NCBI RefSeq assembly: GCF_048771995.1
Contig: NC_133064.1
Location: 24,345,001-24,409,000, forward strand
Direction: 5' to 3'
DNA from: Taeniopygia guttata
Taxonomy: Eukaryota; Chordata; Aves; Passeriformes; Estrildidae
DNA: 64,000 bases
Made by a program: the position numbers and the translations under genes. Shown here piece by piece: positions 52,992 to 64,000 of the stretch; the first letter of the stretch is position 1; each line of letters begins with the position of its first letter. A model generated the notes under the pieces. It was not told the origin of the DNA, searched no databases, and was given only the letters and a program-made list of their open reading frames with translations.

Positions 52992-53641
52992 TGTTATGTG
53001 TAGTAGATATAATTTGCGCCATTTCTAATATGATATATGTGATATTGAATATTTGTTAGAGTATACATGTTTGTATTAGGATTCCCCCCCCCGCCCCCAC
53101 CCTCACAGGCGCAGGTGAGACCGGGTGTAGATTGGAAACTGATTTACAAGTAAGAAGGTATAGCTCGCCAGGAGATGGGCCATGTCTGGGGAGATACAGA
53201 AACCCCAGGTGCTGATCGTTCACGTGAACGACCCGAGATGGATATAATGGAAATCCTGAGGCAGATACATGTGAATACAGTGTTCCCGAATTCCCGTAAA
53301 TTTCATCAAGGGATTCAACAAACTCAGGACACTGAATTGTTCTCCCTCATCACCAAAAAAGAAAATCTTATTATCATATGGACTCTGAACAGAAGAAAAG
53401 ACTGATTGCTGAAATCTTGGCCTCAGGTGGAATTTTCCCTATAAAAACTGCTTGTGCCAGGATGGAGGTGTGTGGGCATAGAGGAAAACCTCTGCTGAGG
53501 CTGACCTCTTTGTTGCACACCCAGGGCCGACCCCGGGCTCGGCTCTGTTCTTTCCTTGTGGCTGGCTAGATAAAATTTGATTGCAAAAGAAATATTTTAT
53601 TTTTCACATTAATTTGGCTGGACAAATTTTCATTTATAACA
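52992..53641 (+). mobile_element. Solo LTR, family L
   Basis: 650 bp, TGTTATGTGTAG to TTTATAACA, with perfect 5-bp repeats ATCTT (52987-52991, 53642-53646). AATAAA-like signals are weak. The second copy is 36560-37186 (reverse). The 5-bp duplication suggests an ERV-L-like or gammaretrovirus-like source. Confidence 0.88.
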
Positions 53642-54377
53642 ATCTTTATTCACAGAGGTGTTCCATATACATTACATTGCACAGCTTTTTTATGCATATT
53701 CAACCCCTGGCCTCGCCTGTCCTTGCTTTGCATGGTAATTAGAACCACACCCTTCTGGACATGCATTGTTCATGGTGGTGGTCGCACAGGGGTCTTTTGG
53801 TGGTCTCTGAGGCTGAAGGCCGTGGATTTCTTCATGATTGAACTTTTTGAACTTTTCTCCTTTGTGCGTGCGCTTTGGTCCCTTGGTGCTTATCTGAGTA
53901 TGTCTGTCGATTTTGATCAGCTTGGAGACAGAGGAGCTCCTTTATCTAGGTTTCTTGCGTTCCTTGGGCTTCTCCCAGTATTGTTCTTTATCACAAGAAG
54001 CTTCAGAAATTTAAATTTTCCTATGCCCTTTGTACCATGACAGAGGTTTCTTAAGTAAAAGGTTAAAAGTCAAAACACAGTTCTACAAGCTAAAATTGAA
54101 ATGCTTAATTCATATTGCTAACTTATGCAAACCCCCAAAACCTCCATTTCACCAGGAGGTGCTGTTTCATGATGATGCTGGCAAGAAAAACACTCAGACT
54201 CTGTATGATTTTAAATGCTGTTTATTAGAGCTAAAACTATAAAGAGGGAGAGGATAGTATATATAATGTTATGCCCCTTCAGACAGTGGGAACTCCGACT
54301 TGTGCAGCATTGAATTGGGCCTCTGATCAGGGAGCAGCACACTGTAAAAACCTGTCTGTAGAAAGGTGTCTCGGGGT
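53642..54377. other. Unassigned region
   Basis: About 730 bases with no recognisable gene on either strand; the 105-codon plus frame (53723-54040) shows no motif. Possibly an old antisense LTR, since TTTATTAGAG occurs near 54218. Confidence 0.4.
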
Positions 54378-54821
54378 TGTGAAAAACACCAATCACTTGT
54401 TTTTTTAAATCTTAAAAGTTTATTAGAAATAAAATAGTTATAAAAAATAGTAATAAAATTAGAGTAATAAAAATTTGTACAATGCAAATTAGGACACTAA
54501 ACAAAACAGATGGGAACCTGTTGAAGCTCTAGCGTTGGTCTCCTCCTCACAGCAGATGAAGCTGGTGGATTTTGCTGTCCTTTCTCTAGTTGGTTCATCT
54601 TTTCCTGAGGTCTGGGGCTAGGTGGAGTGGTTTCCACCGCTCCCCGCAGGTCCCAGTCAACCGTCTCCTGGCGATTGTCTGATCTCGGACCAAACCCAAG
54701 CCAAACAGCCCAAGAAAAAAAACAAAAACCACCGAAGGATTGCTACTGCAGTCTCTCCAGGCCAGGGAAAGGGGAGAAAGGAACGTCTTGCTTAAGCTAA
54801 CAAAAGAACAAACTAGCTAAG
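54378..54821 (-). repeat. LTR family N, antisense, incomplete
   Basis: Starts TGTGAAAAACACCAATCACTTG and has the family's T-rich AATAAA region on the minus strand, like 54822 and 56136. Its distal end does not match the family, so it is truncated or rearranged where the next copy begins. Confidence 0.55.
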
Positions 54822-55224
54822 TGTGAAAAATGCCAATCACTTGGTTTTTAAAATTTGTAAAAGTTTAATAATAATAAAATCATTATAAAAATAGTAATAC
54901 TATTAGACTAATAAAATTTAGAGTTAGGACAATTACAAGACAATAAAAAGCAAAGAATTACAGATGTCGGGATGCTCTCAGACACTAAGTCACGAGAAGC
55001 ATACCTTGTGAACAAAGGAATAATCTTAAAAGCAATAGCCTGTTGAATATTCATATATCCTTCATGGTTATGCATACATTCTATTTAAAACAAGAACTCT
55101 GTCTGTTGTATGTCAACTGCTTCCTTTAATCCCCATGGCATCTTCGAGTCTGAGCAAGGCCTGAAGAAATTAGCTTCTTCTGATAAGAAAATTCTGAAAA
55201 CAAGTGATTGGCATTTTTCACACA
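54822..55224 (-). repeat. LTR family N copy with 22-bp inverted ends
   Basis: The first 22 bases (54822-54843) and the reverse complement of 55201-55222 are identical, so the element has perfect inverted termini. TAAG flanks both sides (54818-54821, 55225-55228), a possible 4-bp duplication. Other N copies have a different 5' end, so this copy has gained an inverted copy of its own 3' end, or it is a separate short element. Confidence 0.6.
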
Positions 55225-55242
55225 TAAGGTGGCCATATATGC

Positions 55243-55902
55243 TGTCGGAATCTGTGGGTATTGGTGATTCCGAGATTGTAGAAAGTCTCTGTCTTTCTGC
55301 CCCGTTGCCAAAGAAGAAGCCATAGTTCGTCTGTGCTGTTTTCAAGGTTGTTTATTTTTGCTTATCTATAACATGTTCTGCTGCCCTGCCGCAGGTCTGT
55401 CTTGCAGGGCAGCGTGCGGGGCTCTGCCCCTCAGTGGGATGGTACAAACATTATATACCAGAAACTACGTGTACTATATTTACAATAATGTGCCAATATC
55501 TATCATCTACGTTGAACAGTGTGTCCCCAGCCTAAACCAATAGAAAAATGCCAACATCACCAAGAACATGGAGGTAAGGAAGAAGAAGGAGGAAGAACAG
55601 GATCAGGCCCACTTTCCTCCATCTTAGAACTCCTGACCCCCATGTACAAAGTAAAACCCCCCTGTACAGGTACTAAAACCCCCTTGTACAATACTAAAAA
55701 ATTTTTCCCTCTAATTTGTGACTACTTTTACTATACCATCTAACTCTCTGTGACCGCTTGTTCCACCTTCAAAGTTGGTAACTCATTCCATGGTTCAAAC
55801 TCAAAAGCACAGCTGTTTCCAGCTGCTTGCCAGGGTCTAAAATGCTTTTGACCAAGGCCTGGAACCTCTGAAAATGTCTGAGGGACATTTTGAGTTCCGA
55901 CA
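55243..55902 (-). mobile_element. Solo LTR, family G, antisense
   Basis: 660 bp; the plus strand starts TGTCGGAATCTG and ends GAGTTCCGACA, with perfect repeats ATATGC (55237-55242, 55903-55908). It is diverged from the other two G copies over its left third. Confidence 0.85.
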
Positions 55903-56135
55903 ATATGCCCCTTTGGCAACTTATAATCTGGCCACACAAAATAACAATATTTTACCATGATCTCGATAGTTACCTCTGGGTGAATATATAATCTGTCCCA
56001 AGACATTAGCATTCTCCCCAAGGGACTCTCCAGGGGTATTATGGGATTGTCATCCCTTTTGCTGAGGCCCCTTCCTGGCTTTACCCTTGCAACCCACCAT
56101 GGGTGCCTTGTTTCACCTGTGCTACCCTCCATGGA
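55903..56135 (-). pseudogene. ERV P gag matrix fragment
   Basis: The minus strand encodes NPIIPLESPLGRMLMSWDRL...VKYCYFVWPDYKLPKG, similar to the start of gammaretrovirus-like avian Gag matrix (compare the WWPVYCL block of ERV E). The leader towards 56135 has repeats of GGTGCC...CACCTGTGCTACC. It is cut by LTR-G on one side and LTR-N on the other. Confidence 0.6.
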
Positions 56136-57480
56136 TGTGAAAAATGCCAATCATGTGTTTGAAAAATTTTAAAAGTTTAATAGTAATAAAATAGTTATAA
56201 AAAGACCAGTAATAAAAATTAGAGCAATAAGAATTTGGACAATCAGAGTTAGGACAATAAAAAGCAAAGAATTATGGGCGCCCGGATGCTTTGCTCAAGA
56301 AAGCATGTCTGCTAACAAAGAAATAACCCTTAAAAGCCATAGCCCATTGCATATTCATATGTCTCATACATGATGCAAATATTCTTCTCAAACTAGGAAT
56401 TTTTCTGTTTTCTGTCAATTCTCTCCCTCACTCTGTAAATCAATCCTTTTGACTCCAGGGTGTCTGGAAGAAGTCTGTATGGTCCAATAAAGAGGCCATA
56501 AATCCTTGTCTTGAGATTTCTGGGCGTCCTGTTGCTGTTATCTCTATGTGAAGAATTTCTTGGTTATCTTATCCATTCCTTGGGCTGGTCACAAAAAGGT
56601 ATCTTACATCACATAGATTCTATTTTAATATTATTGTCCTAGTTTAGGACAAATTTGGGGAAAACCCTCTGGAAGGAGACCCCAGAAAACAAACCCCCAC
56701 GACCCCTCCCCACCCACCTGGTTCAGGAAAAAACTTTCCTCTGAGAGAAGTGGAAAAGAACCTCTTTATTCAACGAACAAAGCACTCCCCAGCACCAAAA
56801 AAAAAAAAAAAAAATTAACAAAGACAGATGACAACAAAACTCTTTCACCACTCTGAAGAGATGAACAAATCCAAAAAGTCTTTCCTGGGAGTGGTCGCCC
56901 GGGTCTGGACGCTGGGGATTGCTCTGGGCACTGGGGCTGGCTGCTGCAGATCACAAAATGCAGGCTTCTGGTGTTCCTTGGTGTCTCCCAGTCCGGAGCA
57001 GGTTGGATGGTATTCAGGAAGAGGAAAGGAAAAGAAACAGTCCAGGGAAAGAATTGAACTGCTTAGCTAAACTAACTAGGAAGCAAAGGCAAAAGCAGAA
57101 GCAAGCAAAGCAAGCAAGCCAAGCAAGCAAGCCAAGCAAGCCAGCCAAGCAAACAAGCAAGCCAGCCAGCCCTGGCCTTTTCTTGACAGCAGACCATGGG
57201 GGGAGGTGAACCGGCTGATAACAAGGCAAAACAAACCTTTACTTTCAGAGTCACTTCTGAAAGCACAGAACATAATATCAAACATAAACAGAACACACAA
57301 TTGGAGATACAAACACCATAACATCACCCTAGGACAATTATGCTGTAGCCTAAAACTATATTTAACTCACTACTTAAAAAGGATTAATACAGTACTACAA
57401 AATAACTTTCCATCATAGCACATATAGTATTCAATTTTATATTTGCGAAGAGCCAATCATTTAATATGCCTTTTTCATAA
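56136..57480 (-). repeat. LTR family N, antisense, split by LTR-K
   Basis: Starts TGTGAAAAATGCCAATCA, resumes at 57337 after an inserted K LTR, and ends near 57480 with a decayed GCCTTTTTCATA. Flanks ATGGA / ATGGG hint at a short duplication. About 640 bp without the insert. Confidence 0.6.
56635..57336 (-). mobile_element. Solo LTR, family K, antisense
   Basis: 702 bp, TGTCCTAG to CCTAGGACA on the plus strand, with perfect repeats ATTAT (56630-56634, 57337-57341). It carries a longer AAGCAAGCC-type minisatellite (about 57095-57165) than other copies. Confidence 0.9.
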
Positions 57481-57600
57481 TGGGTGCCTGTTTCACATGT
57501 GCCCATGGGTGCCCTCCCATGTTTACCTGTGCTACCCTCCATGGGTGCCTGGTTTACCTGTGCTACCTTACATGGGTGCCCTCCCAATTTTACTCCCCGA
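57481..57600 (-). repeat. Tandem repeats in ERV P leader
   Basis: Units of about 40 bases built on GGGTGCC and TTTACCTGTGCTACC recur three times, and once more at 56096-56135 on the other side of the N insertion. Confidence 0.55.
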
Positions 57601-59674
57601 AGATCCCATTTTACTCACCGGTGAGATTTTCAGTGTTCCTTCCCTGTGGACTCTTCATGGACCCCCCTGATCCACCACTCAGTCTCCTGGACAGTCTTGG
57701 GAACCCAATCAATCGCCTGGAGTCTGCCTCCACCAAAGGGAGCTGATCACCAAAATTGGGTGAGGCATGCCTTCATCTCCGCTCACTGCCCGCCACTCCA
57801 GATGGTGGAAGGATCCCAGATGAGTCTGCAGTTGTTAGGAAAACTAATCCACAAACATCAGAGGTTTATGTCCAAAAAGGAGACAGAGGAGTCCTTTTAC
57901 TTTATTCAAATAAAGGGAGAGGCCACGGGGCATTTCCCTGGGGTTTCTCAAATTTTTGGAGGACACAGGTTCCTTTTTATCCTAATTGCCTGGCCACATT
58001 TCCCTTCTCTCTTTCTCCATTGGATGAGGTACTTGAGAGGTATAGACTTCCCGAAATGCCTGATACCAGAGATTTCCCTCTAATGTATAACCTTCCTTTT
58101 TAATTTTTAATTCTTATGGAATTTAGGGTTTTTCCCCATTGTTTCTTTCATCTTTCAATGTCCACTTTCATTTATCACCAAACCGAAAGTTTATTTGTAA
58201 AAGCAAATATATTTTTCCATTAATCAATCAATGGAATCCTTCCCATTGTTTCTTTTATCTCTCAGTGCTAGTTTTATCTACCAGCAGACTCAAAGCTTGT
58301 TTGTAAAGACAAATCCATCATTCCTCTCAGTTGTCTTTTCCCTTTTGAGATACCAGCAAGATCATGTCACAAATGCTACAGAAAGCATTACATGGAAAGA
58401 AACCAAATTTCCTTTTTATTACACATACCCATGTCAACAGTCAATGTTATAACCCATCCAAATTAAGCACCTGTAGGCAAAATGGGGAAAAATATTGGAT
58501 TGCAAGAAACCTAGGAAAAAGTGGTAATAGACTGGGAATTGAATGTCCAAAAGGAGAGAGATGGAATTGTTTTACATTTGATATTAGGGATATAGGCCAA
58601 GATCCGGTAAAAGAACAATTAGTAAACAAAAAGGTAAAACCAGCACAGCAATCTAACTCTGTATTGGCCCCAAATTATATGCTGAATTGTATTATAAGAC
58701 CCAAGCAGTTATAGAGGTGATAACAAACAAAACTGCTCGGGCATTATAATTAATATCAAGTCAGCAAAGCCAAACAAAAACTGTAGTGTATCAGAATAGG
58801 TTGGCTTTAGACCACTGGCTAAAGAAGGGGGTGTTTGTGGAAAGTTTAATGTTGGAACTCAAAATGTCCCTCAGACATATTTAGAGGTTCCAGGCCTTGG
58901 TCAGAAGCATTTTAGACCCTGGCAAGCAGCTGGAAACAGCTGTGATTTTGAGTTTGAGCCATGGAATGAGTTACCAACTTTGAAGGTGGAACAAGCAGTC
59001 ACAAAGGGTTAGATAGTATAGTAGAAGTAGTTACAAAGTAGAAGGGAAAATTTTTTAGTATTGTACAGGGGGGTTTTAGCACCTGTACAGAGGGGTTTTT
59101 ACTTTGTACATGGGGGTCAGAAGTTCTAAGATGGAGGAAAGTGGGCCGATCCTGTTCTTCCTCCTTCTTCCTTACCTCCATGTTCTTGGTGATGCTGGCA
59201 CTTATGGATTGGTTTAGAGTAGAAAAGCACCTTGTAACATAGGTAGTAGGTATTGGGGGAAAACTGTAAACATGTAACACGTAACATATCATATAAAAGA
59301 TAGCAGCAGCCCTGGGCGGGGAGAGAGAAGAAGAAGACACCAGGCAGTGAGGATGTCAGGAGTGTGTGTGTCTCTGCCTGGGCTGCTGACCAAAGAGCTG
59401 CAGCCCGCAAAGACAATATTTTAGATAACTAGCAATAAACTGACTTGAGACCGAACAAGAAGAGGCTGCAGAGTCTTTCTTTGGAAGCACGGGTTGGACT
59501 TTACCACCACATGGGACCCCTGAACCAGGCTGGGGGTTCCCACAGTTTAATATATCAGATTGTTAAAAATATATAACAATGGGGATTTCATCCTGGAAAA
59601 AGCAAAAGATATCAGAAAAATAACCCAGGTACTGGTCCAAAATTGGGAAACTATGTTAAAAACTAGGTGGTGGG
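57601..59674 (+). pseudogene. env: ERV Q gamma-type env remnant, split by LTR-G
   Basis: Plus-strand frames with many breaks. 57756-58103 encodes a possible surface-subunit start; 58364-58714 a later part with a Cys pattern (CYNPSKLSTCRQNGEKYW, CPKGERWNCF). At about 58720-58850 a transmembrane-subunit helix reads VITNKTARAL then YQNRLALDHWLKKGV, the immunosuppressive-domain position. After the inserted LTR-G (58850-59544) it resumes with NNGDFILEKAKDIRKI and VLVQNWE. The gamma-type CX6CC cysteines are lost. LTR-N (59675-60221) follows, and then the end of env. Confidence 0.65.
58850..59544 (+). mobile_element. Solo LTR, family G
   Basis: 695 bp, TGTTGGAACTC to GGTTCCCACA, with perfect 6-bp repeats GTTTAA (58844-58849, 59545-59550). 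Very close to 6938-7642, including the GGGGTTTT and AATAAA segments. Confidence 0.92.
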
Positions 59675-60221
59675 TGTTATAAATGGATAATGAGATGATT
59701 GGCTCATGCAATTAAGGTATCAATATTGTGTGACTATTAAGAGAAATTTCATTGATGTATAGTTATGTTATTGTAGTTTAAATGTCCTCTGTTCTCCCCA
59801 TAGGTCCCCTTTCCTCCCCCTCTGTATTGTTGCCATCAGACAGCCTGGGTTGTCTAGGACAGGTAGAAAGAAAATGTGCACATGTGCCCCTTACATGAGG
59901 CAGCTGGGAATGGAAAAGCTTGTTGCTGGGGGAGGCGTGGCATGACACCTGACCCTCCAATCAAGTTGCAAGAAAGCAGTCTCCACCAATAAACAGCAAA
60001 GAAGAGTTGACTGACAGACTTTGGGTGGGGCCAGGGTTGGCTGATACAACCTCCAGGAGTATAAAAGGCAAAACATCCTTCTTGAAGATGAGCCAGCCAC
60101 ATGGTAGGCAGCCATGAGGGCAGCTTCCAGGCCTGTTTTTCCTTATTTAGTCCTTTTGTTCTGTTTTTGTGAAGGTTTAATAAGCCTTTTGAATTTTTAA
60201 AGTGAGCAATCATTTCTCACA
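59675..60221 (+). repeat. LTR family N, sense
   Basis: TGTTATAAATGG to TTCTCACA, about 547 bp, with a TATAAAAGG box near 60059 and TTTAATAAGCC near 60175. Related to the Q 3' LTR and the antisense N copies. No clean duplication. Confidence 0.6.
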
Positions 60222-60385
60222 TGGAGTAATGTATTGGAGATGGAATGGTGTTACATCTGTTTTGATATTTCTTCCTTGTTTAATCCCCTGTTTTATTTGA
60301 TTAATTATTAGCATAGTCTAAAACATACAAGTGGACAAGAAATATTGCTCAAGCCAAATGATTTGCAAAGAATAAGAGGGGGGAT
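60222..60385 (+). pseudogene. ERV Q env end and polypurine tract
   Basis: A decayed hydrophobic stretch near 60265-60300 fits the end of a transmembrane subunit. The purine run AAGAATAAGAGGGGGGA (about 60368-60384) is the polypurine tract before the LTR. Confidence 0.5.
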
Positions 60386-60975
60386 TGTTATCGATACATA
60401 TTATAATATTGGCTTTTCACAAATATTAAGATGAATTCTATAAGTGTGATGTTAAAGTAACTTTGTTATATAGTTTTTATTTCTGTTGTTAATTAAGCTT
60501 AGACATAGTAGTAAAATAGCTGATGTAAGTATGCTTGTGTTAAAATGCCTGCTTGGATGGGATAGCATCCAATGAACATTGGATGAGAACACCTCCTACA
60601 GATATGCCAACTATCAGCATCTGCTGTCTGAAGCAAGTATGGACCAAGGCCCAAACTGGAAGTGATAAAGAGAAGGAGCCAAAACCACAGCCAAGAAACA
60701 TGCATGCTCTAAAAAGGTGGACCCAAGGAGGGGCCATGTAAAATAGTTCCTGGAATATGTAAACTAGTTTATGGATAGGCATAAGAGTCTATGAATATGC
60801 AACAGATTGATGTAATGGAAAAGGTACTTAAGGGGTATCCCCAAAGGTGATGGTATGCTCTTGGCTGAGTGCCAAGATGCAGCAGCCATAGTAACTGTTG
60901 CTGTATGGTCCTTGTCTCCTATTGTCCTTTATTAAACTTTTAAATTTTCACAGGAGAGTGAAAGTGTTTTTCACA
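60386..60975 (+). mobile_element. 3' LTR of ERV Q (family N)
   Basis: 590 bp, TGTTATCGATAC to GTTTTTCACA, following a clear polypurine tract. The AATAAA variant ATTAAA is near 60932. It shares the TTAAACTTTTAAATTTTCACA end region with the other N LTRs. Confidence 0.7.
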
Positions 60976-60976
60976 G

Positions 60977-62525
60977 TGTTATGATCTGGTTATTAAAGTT
61001 CTTAGAAATGCCTCTGCCCGAATTAAGGTGCAAACGAGACCATGTGTCAATGTCAATAAGTATGGGTTTTATTTGATAGCAAATATGAGAGAGAGGGAGA
61101 GAGAAAAGAAAGAAAAAGAAAATAGGTGGGGGGGACAGAAAGAGATTGACAGAGACAGAATAAAGAAAATATTGCCACTCCATGGATCCCAACAATGTTC
61201 CATTGATCCTCTCCAGCTGGTCTTCTTCTTGGTGGAGAAAGTCCCCCTGAAAAGCAGAGAATCCGATGGGTTAATATATGCTCAGGCCAGGTGGCAATGT
61301 TCAGGTATTTCTCCCCCTCGGGGGGGGGGGGGGCAATCTCTTGCAACAGACTGGATCTGCAATCCTGTGGTGTAAGGCCTCTGGGGAGCAGTTTGGGGCG
61401 GTCTTTCATGGATTATGATACCCCCTGACATGAATGTGAATGTCCTGTGGATGTGGACCATGGGGTTTGGGGTTCCACAGGTGGGCCAGTTTGTGTAAGA
61501 GAGGATGGATGTTCGCTGCCTCTGACCAGAAGTTACACCTGAAACCTCTTCCCCCGCCCTTGTTTCGGGGGGCGGGGGGAGTGTGTGTAAACATGGCTTC
61601 TTACGGGCTGTGGTCTCTCACACCCCAAATCCAGCCAGAGGTAATTCTCAGCATGACTGCTGGGTTTTGCTGCCTTGTGAACGCATTCTTTTCCCTAGGC
61701 CTTGTTTGTTTTTTCCCTAGGCCTGAGTTGATTGAACAGTAGCATCTTATTTAGGTGGTTTAACGTACAGTCCAAAGTCCCAGCCAGGTATTTTCAGGGA
61801 GGCTTCTTTGGTTGTAGTTCCTTGTCATGGGGTGACGTTATGATGCTGGTATCCCCAATCGTGTGTTCTGTTTATGTTTGATATTATGTTCTGTGCTTTC
61901 AGAACTGACTCTGAAAGTGAAGGTTTGTTTTGTCTTGTTATCAGCCAGTTCACCTCCCCCCATGGTCTGTTGTATAGAAGAGGCTAATGCTGGCTGGCTG
62001 GCTTTTGCTTTGCTTGCTGACTTTCACTTGCTTTGCTTTGCTTGCTTCTGCTTTTGCCTTTGCTTTCTAGTTAGTTTAGCTAAGCAGTCCAATTCTTTCC
62101 CTGGAATGTTTTTTTTTTCCTTTCCCTTTCCTGAATACCATCCAACCTGCTCTGGACTGGGACCTGGGAAACACCGAGGAACACTGAGAGCCTGCATTTT
62201 GTGATCTGCAGCAGCCATCCCCAGTGCCAGAGAGCAATCCCCAGCATCCAGACCCGGGCGACCACTCCCAGGAAGGACTCTCTGGATTTGTTCATCTCTT
62301 CAGAGTGGTGAAAGAGTTTTGTCATCTGGTTTTGTTAATTTTTTTTTGTGCTGGGGAGTGCTTTGTTTGTTAAATAAACAGGTTCTTTTCCACTTCTCTC
62401 AGATAAATTTTTTTCCCGAACCAGGTGGATGGGGAGGGGCCGTGGGGGTTTGTTTTCTGGGGCCTCCTTCCAGAGGTTTTTTCCCCAAATTTGCCCTAAA
62501 CTAGGACATTCCTTTATACAGTTTT
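60977..62525 (-). repeat. Probable LTR family R, antisense, split by LTR-K
   Basis: Starts TGTTATGATCTGG on the plus strand, with TTTTATT (minus-strand polyadenylation-like) near 61065. It includes a GA-rich tract (61088-61125), a G run (61319-61332) and a GGGCGGGGGG block. The distal end after K is near 62520. There is no second copy, so the ends are uncertain. Confidence 0.4.
61823..62508 (+). mobile_element. Solo LTR, family K
   Basis: 686 bp, TGTCATGGGGTGACG to CTAGGACA, with perfect 5-bp repeats TTCCT (61818-61822, 62509-62513). TTAAATAAACAGG near 62373 supplies the polyadenylation signal. Confidence 0.92.
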
Positions 62526-63278
62526 TGTTATAATGAGCAAAACTCCATATCAATGTTTGAGGCATGAATTTTTCAGTCTCTGACAGGCAGAAAGGAAAAC
62601 TGAACTGAATGAGAATTGGAGTTTAAAGGGGACATGTCTCATAGACTTTATTCAGTTGTTGATGGACACAAAGTTTTGCAGCTCCCTGTTCTTAGGGTAT
62701 AACACCAAAGGCTATGATGACTATGAATCATGATTTGAAAGGGTTAAGATTTTAGCTGAGAGTTAGATACACCAACGATAGGTTAATGATTATTAGATGC
62801 TTAAGATAAAGCTAATTGTTACATTATGAGCTCATTTGTAGAAGGAAGTGGAGCAAGTGAACCATTATAGGAACATATTGAAACCCGTAGAACAATGCCC
62901 AGCACCTGGACTCTATGTCAATCCATTATGACACAGGGGGCCTTCAATCGTTGCGGAGGGTCACAGAGAGCTGACAAAGACTTTCCTGACATCATCCCTG
63001 GGACCACTGACCCAATTTGAGACCACCGACCCAATTCAAGAGAATTGCGCATGCATGAAGGACTAATAACCTCATTTTAATACAAAGCATGGATGGGAGG
63101 TGCTGGGGTTATGCATATGTATTATTTTGGGAAATAAATAGAAGGCAAAAATCTTTGTGCAGTGCAGTCACACATTTTGGGGACAACCCCGCCTGTGCTG
63201 CCCACTGGTATAATAAACATTCCTCTTTCTAACTTTGACTAGTTAGAAAGTCTTTGTCTGTGATTTTTGGCTTTAACA
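62526..63278 (+). mobile_element. Probable 5' LTR of ERV S
   Basis: From about TGTTATAATGAGC (start uncertain) to GGCTTTAACA at 63278, with AATAAA at 63212-63217 and a primer-site-like sequence following. It has no partner in the window because the provirus leaves on the right. Confidence 0.55.
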
Positions 63279-63285
63279 ATTCAAT

Positions 63286-63303
63286 TGGCGAGTCAAGCCA
63301 GGG
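63286..63303 (+). other. Possible primer binding site of ERV S
   Basis: TGGCGAGTCAAGCCAGGG, seven bases after the LTR end. The form is right (TGG start, downstream of CA) but I cannot assign the tRNA. Confidence 0.45.
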
Positions 63304-64000
63304 GGAGACTCTGCTCAGCTGTGAGACCAGGTAGGGATGTGGACCCCCTCAGGACGCCCCCGGGATATTCCTGGAAGAGTGGGCTCCACTGCCCGGACTG
63401 TTCATCCAGCAGCAGACAAGGACCCCTGACTACTAAAACTCCGGAGAAAACTGTATGTTTAAAAATTAAAACAGTTTTAAGTAGTGACCTGTAAGGTGTA
63501 CACATGGTCAGGAAAGGCCGTTGATCAGTTGTGAGAGACGTTCCGCGCGCAACTTGTGCCTCTGTAGTGCGCTTGCAAGCTGAAATTGCAGTTGAAATGT
63601 AGTTGTCAGTGGAAAGAGTTGTTGAACTGTTGTACCGAGCTCGGGCTTTTGTTGCTGACAGAAGGGGATTTTGTTTCGCCGTAGAGGGCTCACTTTGCTA
63701 CCAACTGGGGCTAGCAGTCATAAGGGCAAATCCTGGTCTAAAGTTGTTATGCTATTGTGAATGTGTCCTGACTGTGAGAACGATTGTGAGAGCGTTTGTT
63801 GAGATGTGCTGTTAGCACAAGTGAGAGTTTGGACCCCTGGTTCCATTTTTTAGGTGACTGAAACGGCCGGGGAAGAACAAAGCGAGTGGGGTGCATGATT
63901 CTTAATAAAATCCCTTCTCCGCTGTGACTGTCTGTGTGTGTATGTGTGTTTTGGTTTTACCATAACACCCGGTGTTCACGTTAAAAAGGTTTGGACTCTG
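63304..64000 (+). other. ERV S leader, continuing past the window
   Basis: No gag ATG with a long frame appears before the window ends. Near 63903 there is AATAAAA followed by TGTGTGTGTATGTGTG and a CCATAACA, which could be another LTR end. The small frames (63267-63494 and others) are not convincing. Confidence 0.35.

Noticed and set aside
61028-61409. Frames on both strands near 61.0-61.4 kb
   Set aside because: They pass through purine-rich repeats and a G run in a probable LTR; no motif.
1-64000. Search for host exons, tRNA genes, rRNA or CRISPR
   Set aside because: None could be supported; the reading frames that are long and have motifs are all retroviral.

Overview
The window looks like avian nuclear DNA, most likely from a passerine and from a repeat-rich, poorly recombining region such as a W chromosome or heterochromatin. 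This is inferred from the retrovirus families present and from the absence of any host gene I could recognise. I found no host exon, tRNA, rRNA or CRISPR. Almost everything is endogenous retrovirus (ERV) sequence, stacked element within element. I use letters for elements: A, B, C, D, E, F, H, P, Q, S for proviruses or their remnants, and G, J, K, L, N, R for LTR families.

Left half (1-34.4 kb). The substrate is an old minus-strand gammaretrovirus-like provirus, E. Its gag starts at 34401, and its pieces reappear at 32.4-33.98 kb, 13569-13668, 7643-8352, 6355-6937 and 918-1031. It was broken by: solo LTRs (33985-34294, 31945-32376, 6938-7642); a betaretrovirus-like provirus D (13669-31926, minus, direct repeats AAAAGG); a plus-strand provirus A (8359-13569) with alpharetrovirus-like Gag and a gamma-type Env; and a decayed class II element H (4058-6354) with LTR-J copies. 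D is itself split inside integrase by F (15171-25300, minus, 5-bp repeats TTCCC). F is a young ERV-L-like provirus carrying gag, pro-pol and a complete 897-residue env reading frame. F is the most notable item here, because mammalian ERV-L elements have no env.

Middle (34.4-51.8 kb). After the E leader come solo LTRs of families K and L, one nested in the other. Then a plus-strand betaretrovirus-like provirus C (38161-51810, repeats CTTTTG) keeps gag, pro and pol in three frames with two well-formed -1 frameshift heptamers. A reverse-oriented solo LTR of C's own family lies in its integrase gene, and that LTR was later hit by the young defective element B (44815-50096), which has a long gag but no working pro-pol-env.

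Right part (51.8-64 kb). Solo LTRs (L, N, G, K, R) are interleaved with a minus-strand gag matrix fragment (P), a plus-strand gamma-type env remnant (Q) followed by its 3' LTR, and the start of a further plus-strand provirus (S) that leaves the window with its LTR, a possible primer site and its leader.

The nesting gives relative ages: E and probably H, P and Q are oldest; D, C and A intermediate (A's LTRs differ at about 6 of 344 bases by eye); B and F youngest (about 2 of 396 and 3 of 859 LTR differences by eye). Every coding region except the F gag and env frames carries stops, frameshifts or deletions. Boundaries rest on TG...CA ends, target-site duplications and comparison of copies within the window, all read by eye.
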